From contig JAHEWK010000023.1 in assembly GCA_020740775.1 (NCBI GenBank), positions 310,001-374,000 of the forward strand: 64,000 nt of DNA, read 5' to 3'. The notes under the pieces were generated by a model. That model had not been told where the DNA came from. It searched no databases and saw only the letters and a list, made by a program, of their open reading frames with translations. Both the position numbers and the translations under genes were made by a program. The stretch is from Ilyonectria destructans (lineage: Eukaryota; Ascomycota; Sordariomycetes; Hypocreales; Nectriaceae). Below, in pieces: positions 53,934 to 64,000 of this stretch. Positions within the stretch are counted from its first letter, which is position 1, and each line of letters opens with the position of its first letter.

Positions 53934-56900
53934 GAGTCTCTTCCCTTCTTTGTAGCTAGATTTATCGTCGTCGCTACGTTTACTTTGTCCCTTGTGGACT
54001 TAGCTAGTGAATTTGGATAATCGCCAGCCTGTGGTTCGCTCGCATCGTCTGCCGCGTGCATGGCATCGGAGGAGGGCTCGTAGTCAGTCGCGTTAGGCAG
54101 AGGCCGTAAAGTCTTCCATGACGGAGTGCCATCAGCTGCCCGTATAGCTAGTGTAATTTCGCAGAACACTCCTTGGTTTAAACTCAGTGGCGCGCCGATC
54201 AGTACACAATGACGAAGAACGAGGAGATTACGAAATATAAAAGATATAATATGCGTCAACATCTTCCCGAGACGAAAGAAATATACGATAGGAGTGGGGC
54301 TGGCCGGCGCGGCCAGAGGCTAGGCGATGAGCCAGCGTTATACGAGATGAGGAGGGATGATGGTTCTCGATTTAACATTACCGAAGCGCTAAAGCTATGC
54401 CCTCCAGTGCAAGACACGAGAAGACCGAAGCAGGGTTTAAAGTCTGCCAGCTGGCTTACGCTGGATTTATCTAACCTAGTAGGTGTATTTCTGACCCCCG
54501 TGCTACATCGATACTGATATAGGCTTCATGTTGTTGGGAATTGGCAGAAGTCTGAAGGGGGATAGAGCGTTAATCTGCTTGTCAAGGGTAACGTGGGAGG
54601 CCGTAAACGCGGTATTGTAATATAAACTCGTCGAGCTCCTGCGAGAAGTGGCAGCGCTGTGCGATCCAGAACAGGGAAAATCGTGAACTGGCAGCTCAAT
54701 CCAAGGAGTTATCAACTTATTTGGAGGGTATCGATAGGATATCCATTGCTGAGAGGCCGAGAAGTATAGTGAGGGACTTCGAAGTGTATATAGCGTGTTT
54801 TGACACACATTGATGGCCATTCTTCTCCCGGTCCAGAACTACTAGGTAAAACGAACGTATTCACAAGAGACTTTTTAGGGACTAACCTCTAACCTATATT
54901 CATTTAATTCCATAACATTTCAGATAAATAGCAACTATAAGGCCAGTACTTAGGCGTTCTTCCCTTGCTGTTAATATCTGGAACTAGCGCTACGGACTTT
55001 TGTAGCCTTCATTCTCCTCCCCGTAACCTATTCCTAGTTACAAGGGATTTTCCAAACAGTATACCCCGTAGTCGCTCTGGACATAACCAACCCGAAACTC
55101 ATTTCCTTGGCCAAGGCCCCAAATTCCCCAAATCTAAATTTTACATCATATCGTCTTGGGGCCTCTTCGTCTTATCTCGACTACCCCTCTCCCACCCTTC
55201 TCCCGTGTGCCCGAGTCCAGAGTCAACTTCCCGCTTCAGTCTCGGTGAGATATCGCATAAATTGGTGCTCAAACGAGGCCTACAAACTTAGTAAGTTTAC
55301 GTTGTTTCAACTACTATCCCGACCATGCGTAACTACAGTTCGAAGACAACAGAGGCTACCCTTATTTAAAGATGGTTTTAATGCATTTCACGATATACTG
55401 GCCTGTGTATGTTCTTCAACGCAGGCAAGAGTGGCACTCAGGGCTTCTAACTGCGTTAAAGCTCGTAGAGGGTATGAGATCAAACTGGACTTTGACGCTA
55501 ATACATCGCACTTGCTCTGCAGTATTGCTCGGATAATATTGATGTCATTCGGCTCAGTAGACTTTAGGAAGTTTACAGTGTTATCTGCAGCTGCAATCCA
55601 CCGGCTTAACTGGTGCTGGCCCTTGACGTAGGTGTCTGCCAAGGAATGAAGATTGAAGTTCTCACTGGTCATTGTCAACCTTAGTCATAGCTAGTCAAAA
55701 TTGCCCATTGCTTGTGAGTACTGAAGGGATGCAGAAGCATATTTCAATTAAGCTCCAACAAACTTTCTATTGACTTAAGCGATCGAGAGAGCCTGAACAA
55801 TCAGCCGACATCGTCATGGGGCATGGTCTTCCTTACGTCCTTATAGCATAGAACTGTCCAAATTCACAAGATCTCTTCATATTAGCCACATACAATCCCA
55901 AGGCAAAACACACGGGTATCAGATGAAGGCAGCAATGCGCCATACAGTTGATAGCTGTGGAACTTAACTCCAAAACTTCAAGGACACCAGACACGCCAAC
56001 GCGACTGTGCACAGTCCAAGCAGGCCGAATACCACATAATCAAGGGTCGACATGTTCTTAGGAAAGTCGCCGTTACGGTAAAGCCGTTGCGGTGAAGCGA
56101 CTTTGAGAGACAAAAGCTCGAACTGTGATCGATTGACGGTTGGTTGTGTAATCGATATGTTTAAGGGACGGATATTGACCTAAACTATGCTCTGAAGTAC
56201 TCCGTACATCGCATAAATTGGATGGCTTCTCTCTTGCCACCATTACTACCGAAACTAAACCCCATAGAGAATAGATTACTTAATAGAAACACTCGGCCAC
56301 CCGTCATTACAGTCTTAGTGGGGGTAAAAGATAAACACACCATAGCAGCTGGGGTCCGAGACCAAGATCCGAGGCAAAGCATTCGTAGAGTGTGGAGGTG
56401 ATTTATGTGGTATCTCGCCCTTATCTAGTATTCAATATGCGCAAACACTGTAAGGCCACCCATCCCTTAGGTGCGGTTTTATGCAATTAATACCCTGCTA
56501 TTCCTTTTCTTCGATCAACTACCCTGCACTATTGCGCCCAGTTTCTCTGACCATTGCACATACTTCTTTCTGTGACTATTCACGCACTCCCTGCGACCAT
56601 ACACACGCCTTCTCTACGACCATTACACACACGCAATTTGCGGCCACTGCATATAATCGTCTCAAGATGATGACGAACTAAAGCAAGAAAAATCACCTAA
56701 CCGCCAAAGCTGCGTATAAGCCACTTCTTCGGTCAACGAGCAGCGGGTGCAAAAGGAGCAAGCTGTGAAAGGCCTCTAGTGAGTTGATTCAACTAACTAG
56801 TTCCTATGCTGTTTACTTTCAAGATGAACAAAGGAAAGAATCTAAATACAAACTGGGTGCGTGAAGACGCGTTATATCTTCTTTAATATAGAAGATTCGA

Positions 56901-57299
56901 GAATCAACTCGATGGCGCTGTGGAGAAGAATTCGGGCTTGGCGGCAGAGCCGCCAGCCAAGTGGGCCTGACCCGTTACACAAGCGCGAAAGTGGCTAAAG
57001 ATTGCCAACACGAGTTTGTCTTAATCCCCTACCCTATTGCTGTGGAAATAACGCCATAGAAAACCTACACTCGCCTCGCCTCGCCTCATCACGCCAATTC
57101 GTCATCCCCACCCATCCCTGCCGTGCCTTATGCCATTGGAAATACGTGGGGTCCCCCAACCCAAATAATCGGCCGGGGCGCGATCAAACAAGACGAAGTA
57201 CCTGCATCAGTACATACACATTTCCATACACTCTCATTGGTCGGTTACGGCGCCTTGGTTAGTTGCTGACTCGTTCTTTGAAGCCGGACCCCCTCTTAC
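53934..57299. other. Long stretch without supported genes
   Basis: AT-rich in parts (54830-54960, 56150-56480). Several frames of 60-190 codons occur on both strands (54209-54517 plus, 55388-55678 minus, 55107-55631 plus) without recognisable domains. The minus frame at 55388-55678 has plausible protein composition but no identified relatives. I see no repeats or transposon ends. Confidence 0.35.
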
Positions 57300-58011
57300 T
57301 TATTCCCCTCCCCCTTCTCCAATTCACTTCGAAAGATCACTGGGCTACAATATCTTGAAGGTCCTCGAGCTCTGTTGTAACTTTGTTGTAACAACGGGTT
57401 ATTAGCTCCAATGCCCAGTCTCGCTCGCTCGCTTTATCTTCCTTCCTTAACTATTTTACTCTACTATATTTAACCTCGATACCGACCCTAAGGAAGTTCC
57501 GCCTTATTGCTCATATCTCACCTATCGGTTATCTCTTATCTACGTTATTACTAGCTTCACCAGGTTCTCCATCTCCATCAAGTTCCTCACAAACCGACAT
57601 CGTCACTCTCTAACGATCGCGCCATCTGCATAAAAGCCTAAGGCTGCCCCCTCTCTGTGCCTCACATCGATCGCCGCCACAGTTTCCATTCTTTAACACC
57701 TCCAATCTCTACTTTCTTATTTCTTGCGTCGAAACAACTCAAACGCATTAGATTGTGGTGGTGTGGTGTTTTTGACATCACTCATCTCGTTCGCCTTTCA
57801 CATTAAGCTTGAACTCACCGGTAAGTACTAATAGTGCGTATCATAACATATAAAGCTAATATGACCGTATCTAAGAACACATTCTTATCCGAATAGGCAA
57901 ATCCTAGAAGAAGGTCAAAAACTGCCGCCTCCCGACAGCAATTACACACTCCTATACTTTACAACCACTGCCACCATCCCTGACAACATGGCCAATACTT
58001 GTGCACATTAG
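57300..58011 (+). promoter_or_regulatory. Orphan promoter and 5' leader with intron; coding part lost
   Basis: Long C/T-rich tracts from 57300 to 57720 look like a strong fungal promoter or leader. A consensus intron follows at 57821-57896 (GTAAGTACTAATAG start, CTTATCCGAATAG end). After a leader with CA-rich context comes ATG 57988 (MANTCAH, then TAG at 58009). The reading frame ends after seven codons, so the gene body has been lost at about 58005, probably by insertion or deletion. Alternatively this could be the 5' part of a non-coding transcript. Confidence 0.4.
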
Positions 58012-58226
58012 TTTCGAATAATCAAGTCAGATAGCACATTAATTTAATAGGTTTGCCAGCACTGCCATTTAGGGCCTCACTGGATGATCTTTGAGTGCGC
58101 ATATTGCAAGCTTTATTTATGTCGAGTTTGCACGCAGAGTGCGTGAGACCTGGTCTTCGTGGCGTACTCTGAATATCTTGCGGTCTGGTCCTGCCTGTGA
58201 CCACAAAGCGACTTCTGAGGGGGAAA

Positions 58227-58420
58227 TGTAACGGGCTGTGCCCGTAGGTGGCCTCGAGAACCCTCGGCCTTTCGTGGCCCACTTTTACCTTTAAGCCACC
58301 ATGACGAGTATATTTATGGATGGACCTCCTCTACTCTCTTTCTCTTCTTCTTTCCTTAAGTTTGGTATACTCTGTAGAGTGGCCTAGCTAGTTGCAATAC
58401 ACTACCTTGAGACCGTTACA
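58227..58420 (+). mobile_element. Solo-LTR-like sequence, TGTAACGG...CCGTTACA
   Basis: 194 bp bounded by TGTAACGG and its inverse CCGTTACA, as in LTR retrotransposons. It contains a TATA-like GAGTATATTTATGG near 58305 and C/T-rich tracts. No matching 5-bp flanks (GGAAA and CCCTG), and no second copy in the window, so it is a solo or truncated LTR. Confidence 0.5.
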
Positions 58421-58744
58421 CCCTGAAACCTCAAGACAGAGAGGGGAGAGATAATAGACAATTCTTTCACCCTAATATTGGACAATTAATTATAGTAATA
58501 GCCTTAATAAATAAAATCTAAATATATAACTGGATATTCTTTAATAGCATCTTCTTCTTTAAGTTAGAGCTCTCTATTATAAGACTATTTAAGCCTTATA
58601 GATAACTAATTAATTATAAGCTATAAAAACCTATAGAGAACTTATAGAGGACTTACTAAAATCCACTATTATACCGCCCTCGTCCACATTAACTGTATTC
58701 TCAGGCTTAATCCAGCTGTACTTATTCTCCCAGATATCGAAGTA
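58421..58744. other. AT-rich segment, possible RIP relic
   Basis: From about 58450 to 58680 the sequence is very rich in A, T and TpA steps, with no open frame. It follows the LTR-like sequence and could be a RIP-mutated retroelement interior, but no motif survives. Confidence 0.35.
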
Positions 58745-59068
58745 CTAATTGACCGACCTTAATATAAACCCCTCAAACCTAGCGGCTTCCTGACGTTTCC
58801 CAAGCTTGGTAGATGGTTTTGAATGACGTTTGACGAACCTGGTGGTCCAGTGCTTGCCTAGAGGCTTGTTATCTCCCTGTTGACGGAGGAGGGCTTCGAC
58901 GCAGCTTCGAAGCTGGCTATGCGTGAGAGCGTAGCCCAGGGACTCCTGCCGCAGAAGCCAACCAGTGAGGCGGTCCTCTTGACTCGTAGAAATACGTTGG
59001 TGAGGGTGGGTAGACTCTTTCCTGCTCTTCTGGCCAGAAAGTCTTTTCGAGAGGACCGGTTGAGGCAC
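58745..59068 (-). pseudogene. Pogo-type transposase, N-terminal DNA-binding fragment
   Basis: 107 codons on the minus strand: LSGQKSRKESTHPHQRISTS, then QEDRLTGWLLRQESLGYALT, LRSCVEALLRQQGDNKPLGK and WTTRFVKRHSKP. This is the tandem HTH (psq/CENP-B-type) of Fot/pogo transposases. The frame ends at a TAA after SVN, and the DDE catalytic domain is absent. It differs from the pogo remnant at 33410-34425. Confidence 0.7.
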
Positions 59069-59149
59069 CCCGTACTTATCGCCGGGGGTGATTCTTTAAG
59101 CGGTGGGGGATGGTACTTTGTGGTCAGGATTGAAGTGGCAGAAATGTAA

Positions 59150-59223
59150 ATAGCATAGCGTGTTCCATGGCCCTATGAGATCTGTTCTCCCGGGCGTAAT
59201 AAATCTACTACTACTACTACTAT
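59150..59223 (+). mobile_element. LINE 3' tail with (CTA)n
   Basis: CCCGGGCGTAATAAAT followed by about six CTA units, the same 3'-end motif (GGGCGTAATAAAT) that terminates the LINE at 25245, there with TGTAT units. Only the tail is seen; the body is absent or too decayed. Confidence 0.55.
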
Positions 59224-59995
59224 ACCAGTACAGTCGCGGAAGACCACATCAGCATGCATCTTAACAATCTAAAGGACTCAGTTCCGACGGAAAGTCTTCA
59301 TCTCTTGCGAGAGATTCCTGCCTCTGGTCAATGCCGTTCAATCGCGCACTGGGGGTTATCGGTTCCCCTGTGGCCGATGGTGTACTCATTCAAGATGGAC
59401 TTGTCGGCCACTTCTATGGCAGTGCCTTGATGGCTAAATACAAACAGTCTCGGCCACAGCTCGTTGCTAACGAGGGACTGTCAATTGTTCGCTTCGTCTG
59501 CTCTGCGCTCTAGTTAAGGACTGTGCTGAACTCTATTATATAGCATCATCTAATCACGGCACGATATACTCGTTTGGAATTAACGCCCCGTCATCCAGGG
59601 ATGCAAATGTTTGTCTCCGCGCGCCCATCACAAATTGCGCAAGTGCAGAAAGTCTCCGAGGGAACCAGTAATGGGTTCTCCAGAGCTACCGGGCCAAAGC
59701 CCGTGTTCTCGTAAACATCTCCGCGAGTTGGCTTGGACTAACCTGTAGCGCAACTTGAATGGCCGGAGCGAACAAGTATTTCTAGGCTTGTACAATCTTG
59801 GCATAGTCGGGCATTTGATTTGAAATCACCTTTGTTCACAGCGCCTGGCATGCCGCGCGCTTGCTTATTAAAGCTGTGACAAGGATCATCTTCAATGCAT
59901 ACTGCACTGCCAGCATTCGGAATGATATTCCGCCGGACGTTGTAAATGAGGCCATCGCCTTAATGAGAAGGCAAAGGACGCGCGGACGCAAATGA
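59224..59995. other. Intergenic stretch
   Basis: No supported gene; a short plus frame at 59331-59513 has no recognisable features. The upstream control region of the next gene should lie in its right half. Confidence 0.4.
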
Positions 59996-60006
59996 GTATA
60001 TATAAG
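59996..60006 (+). promoter_or_regulatory. TATA box of the solute-binding protein gene
   Basis: GTATATATAAG about 90 bases before ATG 60095, followed by a CA-rich leader typical of fungal genes. Confidence 0.6.
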
Positions 60007-60094
60007 TAATGGAATAGAGCCGAGTTCCCTACAAGACCACCACCACCAACTTCATCCTCACTCATTTCACATTTCTTTACATACATACCTCGCC

Positions 60095-61234
60095 ATGCGT
60101 TTTATAACACTTTCTGCGTTGCTCCTTGGGGGGGTGAACGCTGCGGCATATGGTAACCCCCATGCCAATGCCACCCTCCAAGTTGAGTCGAGATCCCTCG
60201 ACCAGATCTACAAGGCTGCACTCAAAGAGGGCGGCACTGTGACACTCTGGTCGGGAGGCGATGAGAAAAATCAGCAAGATGCGCTCAAAACAGCGTTTGA
60301 GAAAGCCTTTCCCGGCATGGCACTCAATATCACGGTCAATCTGTATAAGTACCACGATGGCAATATTGATCAGCAACTCGAAAACAAGAATGTCTATGTC
60401 GACAGTCTTGTTCTCCAGACGCTGCACGACTTTCCGAGATGGAAGAAGGAGGGCGCGCTTCTCAACTACGCTCCTGCTGGCTTTGACAAGATTTATCCTG
60501 ATTTCAAAGATGGCGATGCTGCATACTATGGATACCTCGGCCTTGGCTGGCAGCTCATCTGGAATCACAACAAGTTGAAGGGCAAGAAAATCCAAGAGTT
60601 CACAGACTTTCTGCACCCAGAATTCAAGGGCAAGCAGGCTTTGACATACCCCAACGACGATGACGCCGTTCTCTTCGCATTCGAGTTGATGTAAGTGCCA
60701 AGAAACTTCCCCCAGTAAAGCAGTCGCTTACTTACCCCCGTTAGCGTCAAAAAATACGGCAAGAAGTGGTTCGAGGACCTGCTGAAGCAAAAGCCTCGAT
60801 GGGTTCGCGGCACTGCTACTCCTTCATCTCTGATCGCTGACCCCAAGTCCCCCTACATCGCATCCTTCACTTCGGCAGTCGGATTGGGCCAACCACCCAG
60901 CCCGTTCAACTTCACCTTCCCCAAGCAAGGGCAGCATGTGACATGGGCCCAGACAGCTGCTATTCTCAAGGACGCCCCGCACCCTGAGGGAGCAAAGCTT
61001 CTTCACAACTTTCTCCTCGCCAAAGACTTTCAGAAGGAGAGTGGGTTCTGGAGCGTGAGGTCTGATGTTCCGGCTCCAAGTGGGCAACCGAAGTTTGTTG
61101 ATGTGCCAGGGAGCGATCCACTCGCCTTCAGGGATTTTATGCTGGACCGGCCAAAGGTTGAGAGACTCAGGTTTTGGTTTGAGGACAGGCTCGGCACTGC
61201 ACAGGGCATTAGTCCTTTGATCGATGATCTGTAA
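60095..61234 (+). CDS. Secreted bacterial-type extracellular solute-binding protein
   Basis: Exons 60095-60690 and 60745-61234; the 54-nt intron starts GTAAGT and ends GTTAG, and joining keeps frame to give 361 aa. Residues 1-18 are a signal peptide (MRFITLSALLLGGVNAAA). The mature part resembles the iron/spermidine-type periplasmic binding proteins (ABC solute-binding family 1): LYKAALKEGG-like start (IYKAALKEGGTVTLWSGGDE), DALKTAFEKAFPGM, DSLVLQTLHDFPRW, a YYGYLGLGWQLIWNHNKL hinge region, and a C-terminal helix after GPRP-like residues. Fungi have no matching ABC importer, so it may bind metal or small molecules outside the cell; the ligand is unknown. The gene is intact. Confidence 0.82.
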
Positions 61235-61864
61235 ACCGATGTAAAACTAACCCCTCTATGACAAATCGTGTTAGTAATTCGTACCTCGGCAAAACTCGGT
61301 AGTACGCGGCTGCAAATCTTACGTGAACGCGCATGCCGAGCGAGATGGTCGCTTCACTGATACCGACCCAGCTCACCCGCAGCGCTAGTATCCACACGAT
61401 TGGCCATATTAATGGATGTGGAGGATCATGCGCCGCAAGGCCTTGGGGGATGTGGAGGAGGACGACCTTGAATGAGTTGCTGGGGGACGACGCCAACTTA
61501 AAAGGGGAATGTGGAGGAGGGCCGACATCTGGGGCAGAGGAGAGTGCTCTGCTGGGCAAGACTCGATGGGTTTAGCTTGCGGGGGTGGAGCCGAAATTGT
61601 AATTGTGATCCTGCTCCTCCACATCCCGTCTTATGAAGTACTAGAGGGACTAGGCGGCATTGACTTGGAGAGTGGAGCCACTCCGACGGCTACTAGAGCC
61701 GTTCAAGTCCTGTACTGCTCTTGCGAAAGATGTAAGCGTTGCGTGGCTGCAGCCGGACTAAAGAATAATTTAATACGCAAGTTGCTCTGACCTTCATGAC
61801 TTTAACCGAAATTTTAACTTACAATTCATATTCGGACTTTGGAGGTCTGTCCTAAACCACCACC
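61235..61864. other. Intergenic stretch
   Basis: No supported gene. ATGTGGAGGAGG-like words recur near 61420, 61450 and 61510. The promoter of the monooxygenase gene should lie before 61865, with no clear TATA box. Confidence 0.4.
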
Positions 61865-64000
61865 ATGCTACAACAAACAGATGAACACGCGAAACATTAT
61901 GTCAACGGGAATACGGCTGCTCCACTGAAGGTGATCATTGTCGGAGCAGGTATTGTACCAGCCACTTCCAAACACTACAGGCACGTTTCTCACCTTGATA
62001 GGTATTGGTGGCCTGACTGCCGCAGTTGGGTTGCGCAAGGAAGGGCACGAAGTCATAGTAAGATTTCGAAACTGCGAGACCCCTGTCCCTACTGACAGCA
62101 AGCAGTTGCTCGAAAGGTCACGGCTCGCTCAGGAGACAGGAGCTGCAATGCACCTTGCACCTAATTGTCATGGGATTCTCAAGAGATTCGGCATTTTCCC
62201 GGAGACAGTTGGAGCCAACAGAACACAAGGGGTTCGTGTGATTTTTCTTTTGTGTCGAAATTGTGCCGCTGCTACATGCTAAATTTCTTCCTAGATCACC
62301 GAATTTGAGCACACAGGTGACTTGCGTGCCACGATAGACCTACAACAAGCAAACTCGATATGGCAGCATGTGAGTTGACTGGAATGTTCGTGCCATGTCT
62401 TTGCTAAATGTGCTAAACGAGTGATTATCAGCCCTGGGTTCTTTGCCACCGCGTCAAACTTCATGAGGCACTGAAAGCAAAGGCGACCACGGACGATGAT
62501 GAAGGACCTGGTGCCATTCTCAGAATCTCAAGTCGAGTTGTTGACGTCGATCCCTCCAAGATGACTGTTACGTTAGAGAATGGAGATCAACTCTCCGGTG
62601 ACCTGATTCTTGGGGCAGATGGCGTTGGGGTAAGTATCTCATTCCCAACTGTTATCAGATGATCAGAGGAGCCCTTGCTGACCAAAACAGTCCGTTGTGA
62701 GGAAAGCTGTGGTTGGTAACCATATCAATCCTTTCAATGCTGGTAAAGGAGCATTTAGGTTCATGATTCCGAAGCAGCAACTTTTTGATCACCCCGCCAC
62801 TCGCGAATTAGTCTCTAAGCCTGGCTATATGGCCTTTTGGTACGCAAACGACCGTCGGCTCGTCATGTATCCGTGTGACGATAACACGACTATGAACTTC
62901 ATAGCCATGCACCCCTACGAGCTTTCTGCCTCGGAAGCATATGGTGAGCGCACTCAATCTTTCACTTTCTTAGCTAGCTAAAATGCGATACTTACATACA
63001 CACAGGATTCAGCCATAGAGGGAGTAAAGAAACGCTGCTGCGAGTGTATAAAGACTTCTGCCCAGTAGTCCAAACCATGCTTGATATGGTGGATGAGGAA
63101 TCGCTCAAACTTTGGACCCTGCTCGATATGGACCGAATCCCCTGTTGGGTTAAAGGGGGAGTAGCATTGCTTGGCGATGCAGCACACCCATTCCTGCCTT
63201 GTGAGTACCTGTACTGCACTGAACGTCTACTTAACTGACTGGATCTATAGTTCAAGGACAGGGAGGTGAGCGGATTTATCCTACTTGGTTTTCTTTCTGT
63301 ATTAACTGACCATACATAGGCGGTGTTGCTATAGAAGACTCTGCTTCCATCTGCGCTGTCTTTCCAAGAAACACTCCAAAAGAACAAGTTGCGGAAAGAG
63401 TAGCTCTCTACGAAAGAATTCGAGACGAGAGAGCACACAGAATCCAGGCCGCTACTCGATCACTAGGAGAGGACTTAGACAAGGATAAAGCAAATAACAC
63501 GGACAGCAGTGAGTAATTACGTCACTGAGCTTGATTTGCTGCTGACTCGCGCCAGTGGTTGAGACAACACGCTACAACTTTGGGCATGACGAATGGCACA
63601 ACTCCAAGGATGCTCTGAGGAGGTGGATTTCGTCGCATAACGAGTCTTCATTGTTGAGGTGGCCCACATCCTTCTGGCCAGTAAGTAACTTGGAAAGTCA
63701 CGGCTTACCTCAGCCAACACGCCCTTCGGAGTCGTACTTCCTCAAACAGTCGGTCCGTTTCAAGACTTCTGCTACGTATCTTCGGACGCTATTCCCGACT
63801 CCCAACTTCAAGTTCTCTTCGCCCGGCACAGTCGTTGAAGCAACATTCCAATGCCTTGAGCTTCGTGATCAAATAAAAGATGGCCGATCGGCATACAGGT
63901 CGTTTGTCCTTCAGGTTCATGGCGTCCAGTTCACGAGGTGGAATGGCACGAAACTTGACGGTACTTTCATCCCTGTCATGTTTGAATCACTTCCCAACAT
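61865..64000 (+). CDS. FAD-dependent monooxygenase with acetoacetate-decarboxylase-like C-terminus, cut by window edge
   Basis: Ten exons in the window: 61865-61949, 62002-62057, 62106-62231, 62295-62369, 62432-62629, 62691-62943, 63006-63200, 63251-63265, 63320-63508 and 63556 to the edge. Introns are 47-63 nt; all phases agree. Exon 8 is only 15 nt. The GxGxxG motif VIIVGAGIGGL spans the first junction, followed by ERSRLAQETGAAMHLAPN, the DG motif ILGADGVG and the GD motif LLGDAAHPF. These mark a salicylate-hydroxylase-like flavin monooxygenase that hydroxylates a small substrate with NAD(P)H and O2. After about residue 450 the sequence (YFLKQSVRFKTSATYLRTLF, then TRWNGTKLDGTFIPVMFESL) resembles acetoacetate-decarboxylase-type proteins, a fusion. 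A 33-nt stretch at 63681-63713 with GT...AG borders is in frame and too short to be an intron. The stop is outside the window. Confidence 0.85.

Noticed and set aside
53693..54262. 189-codon minus-strand frame
   Set aside because: Second half is out of frame with the methyltransferase-like N-terminus on the same strand; no motif of its own.
63681..63713. 33-nt intron in the monooxygenase gene
   Set aside because: GT...AG borders exist, but 33 nt is below normal fungal intron length and the stretch is in frame without stops.

Overview
The window looks like a transposon-rich accessory or subtelomeric segment of a filamentous ascomycete. Genes carry 48-77 nt introns with GT...CTRAY...AG signals. 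Families present are typical of these fungi: HET, SesA, DUF3425 bZIP, 7TM-RGS, NmrA, and Tad-type LINE, hAT, pogo and Helitron elements. A Fusarium-like genome is plausible but is inference; no marker here fixes the species.

Layout. The end of an unknown Ser/Pro-rich protein lies at 1-487. A large Helitron-type Rep/helicase gene (1362-8049, minus) follows; its reading frame is fully open once two introns are removed. It shares an upstream region with a divergent two-exon gene of unknown function (8682-10147). An intact MYND-finger gene (10287-10835) precedes decayed HET, SesA and alpha/beta-hydrolase genes. From 13.4 to 25.2 kb there is mostly transposon debris: LINE pieces, a complete but mutated hAT (15625-18645) beside a broken phosphate permease, a broken unknown gene, a Helitron 3' scrap, and a hAT cut by a 5'-truncated LINE. 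An intact five-exon 7TM-RGS gene (25514-27440) survives next to a second full-length hAT (28135-31262).

From 31 to 45 kb, intact oxidoreductase genes (NmrA-like 32348-33292, SDR 39351-40346) alternate with decayed genes: pogo transposase, GFA/CENP-V protein, a methyltransferase split by a 408-bp MITE, a bZIP/DUF3425 gene, and a rhodopsin-domain fragment. A second truncated LINE and a DUF4139 gene follow. From 45.2 to 50.2 kb a truncated hAT abuts another nearly complete hAT. From 50.2 to 59.2 kb there are only gene scraps, an orphan promoter with 5'UTR intron, a solo-LTR-like sequence and a pogo fragment.

The right end returns to intact genes: a secreted bacterial-type solute-binding protein (60095-61234) and an FAD monooxygenase whose C-terminal part resembles acetoacetate decarboxylase and runs off the window (61865-64000).

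Several broken genes are disabled by C:G-to-T:A type nonsense codons (TGG to TAG, probable CAG to TAG), which fits mild repeat-induced point mutation. The best candidate for something undescribed is the Helitron Rep/helicase paired with its divergent partner gene; the MITE insertion with a clean TTA duplication is the best-resolved mobile event.
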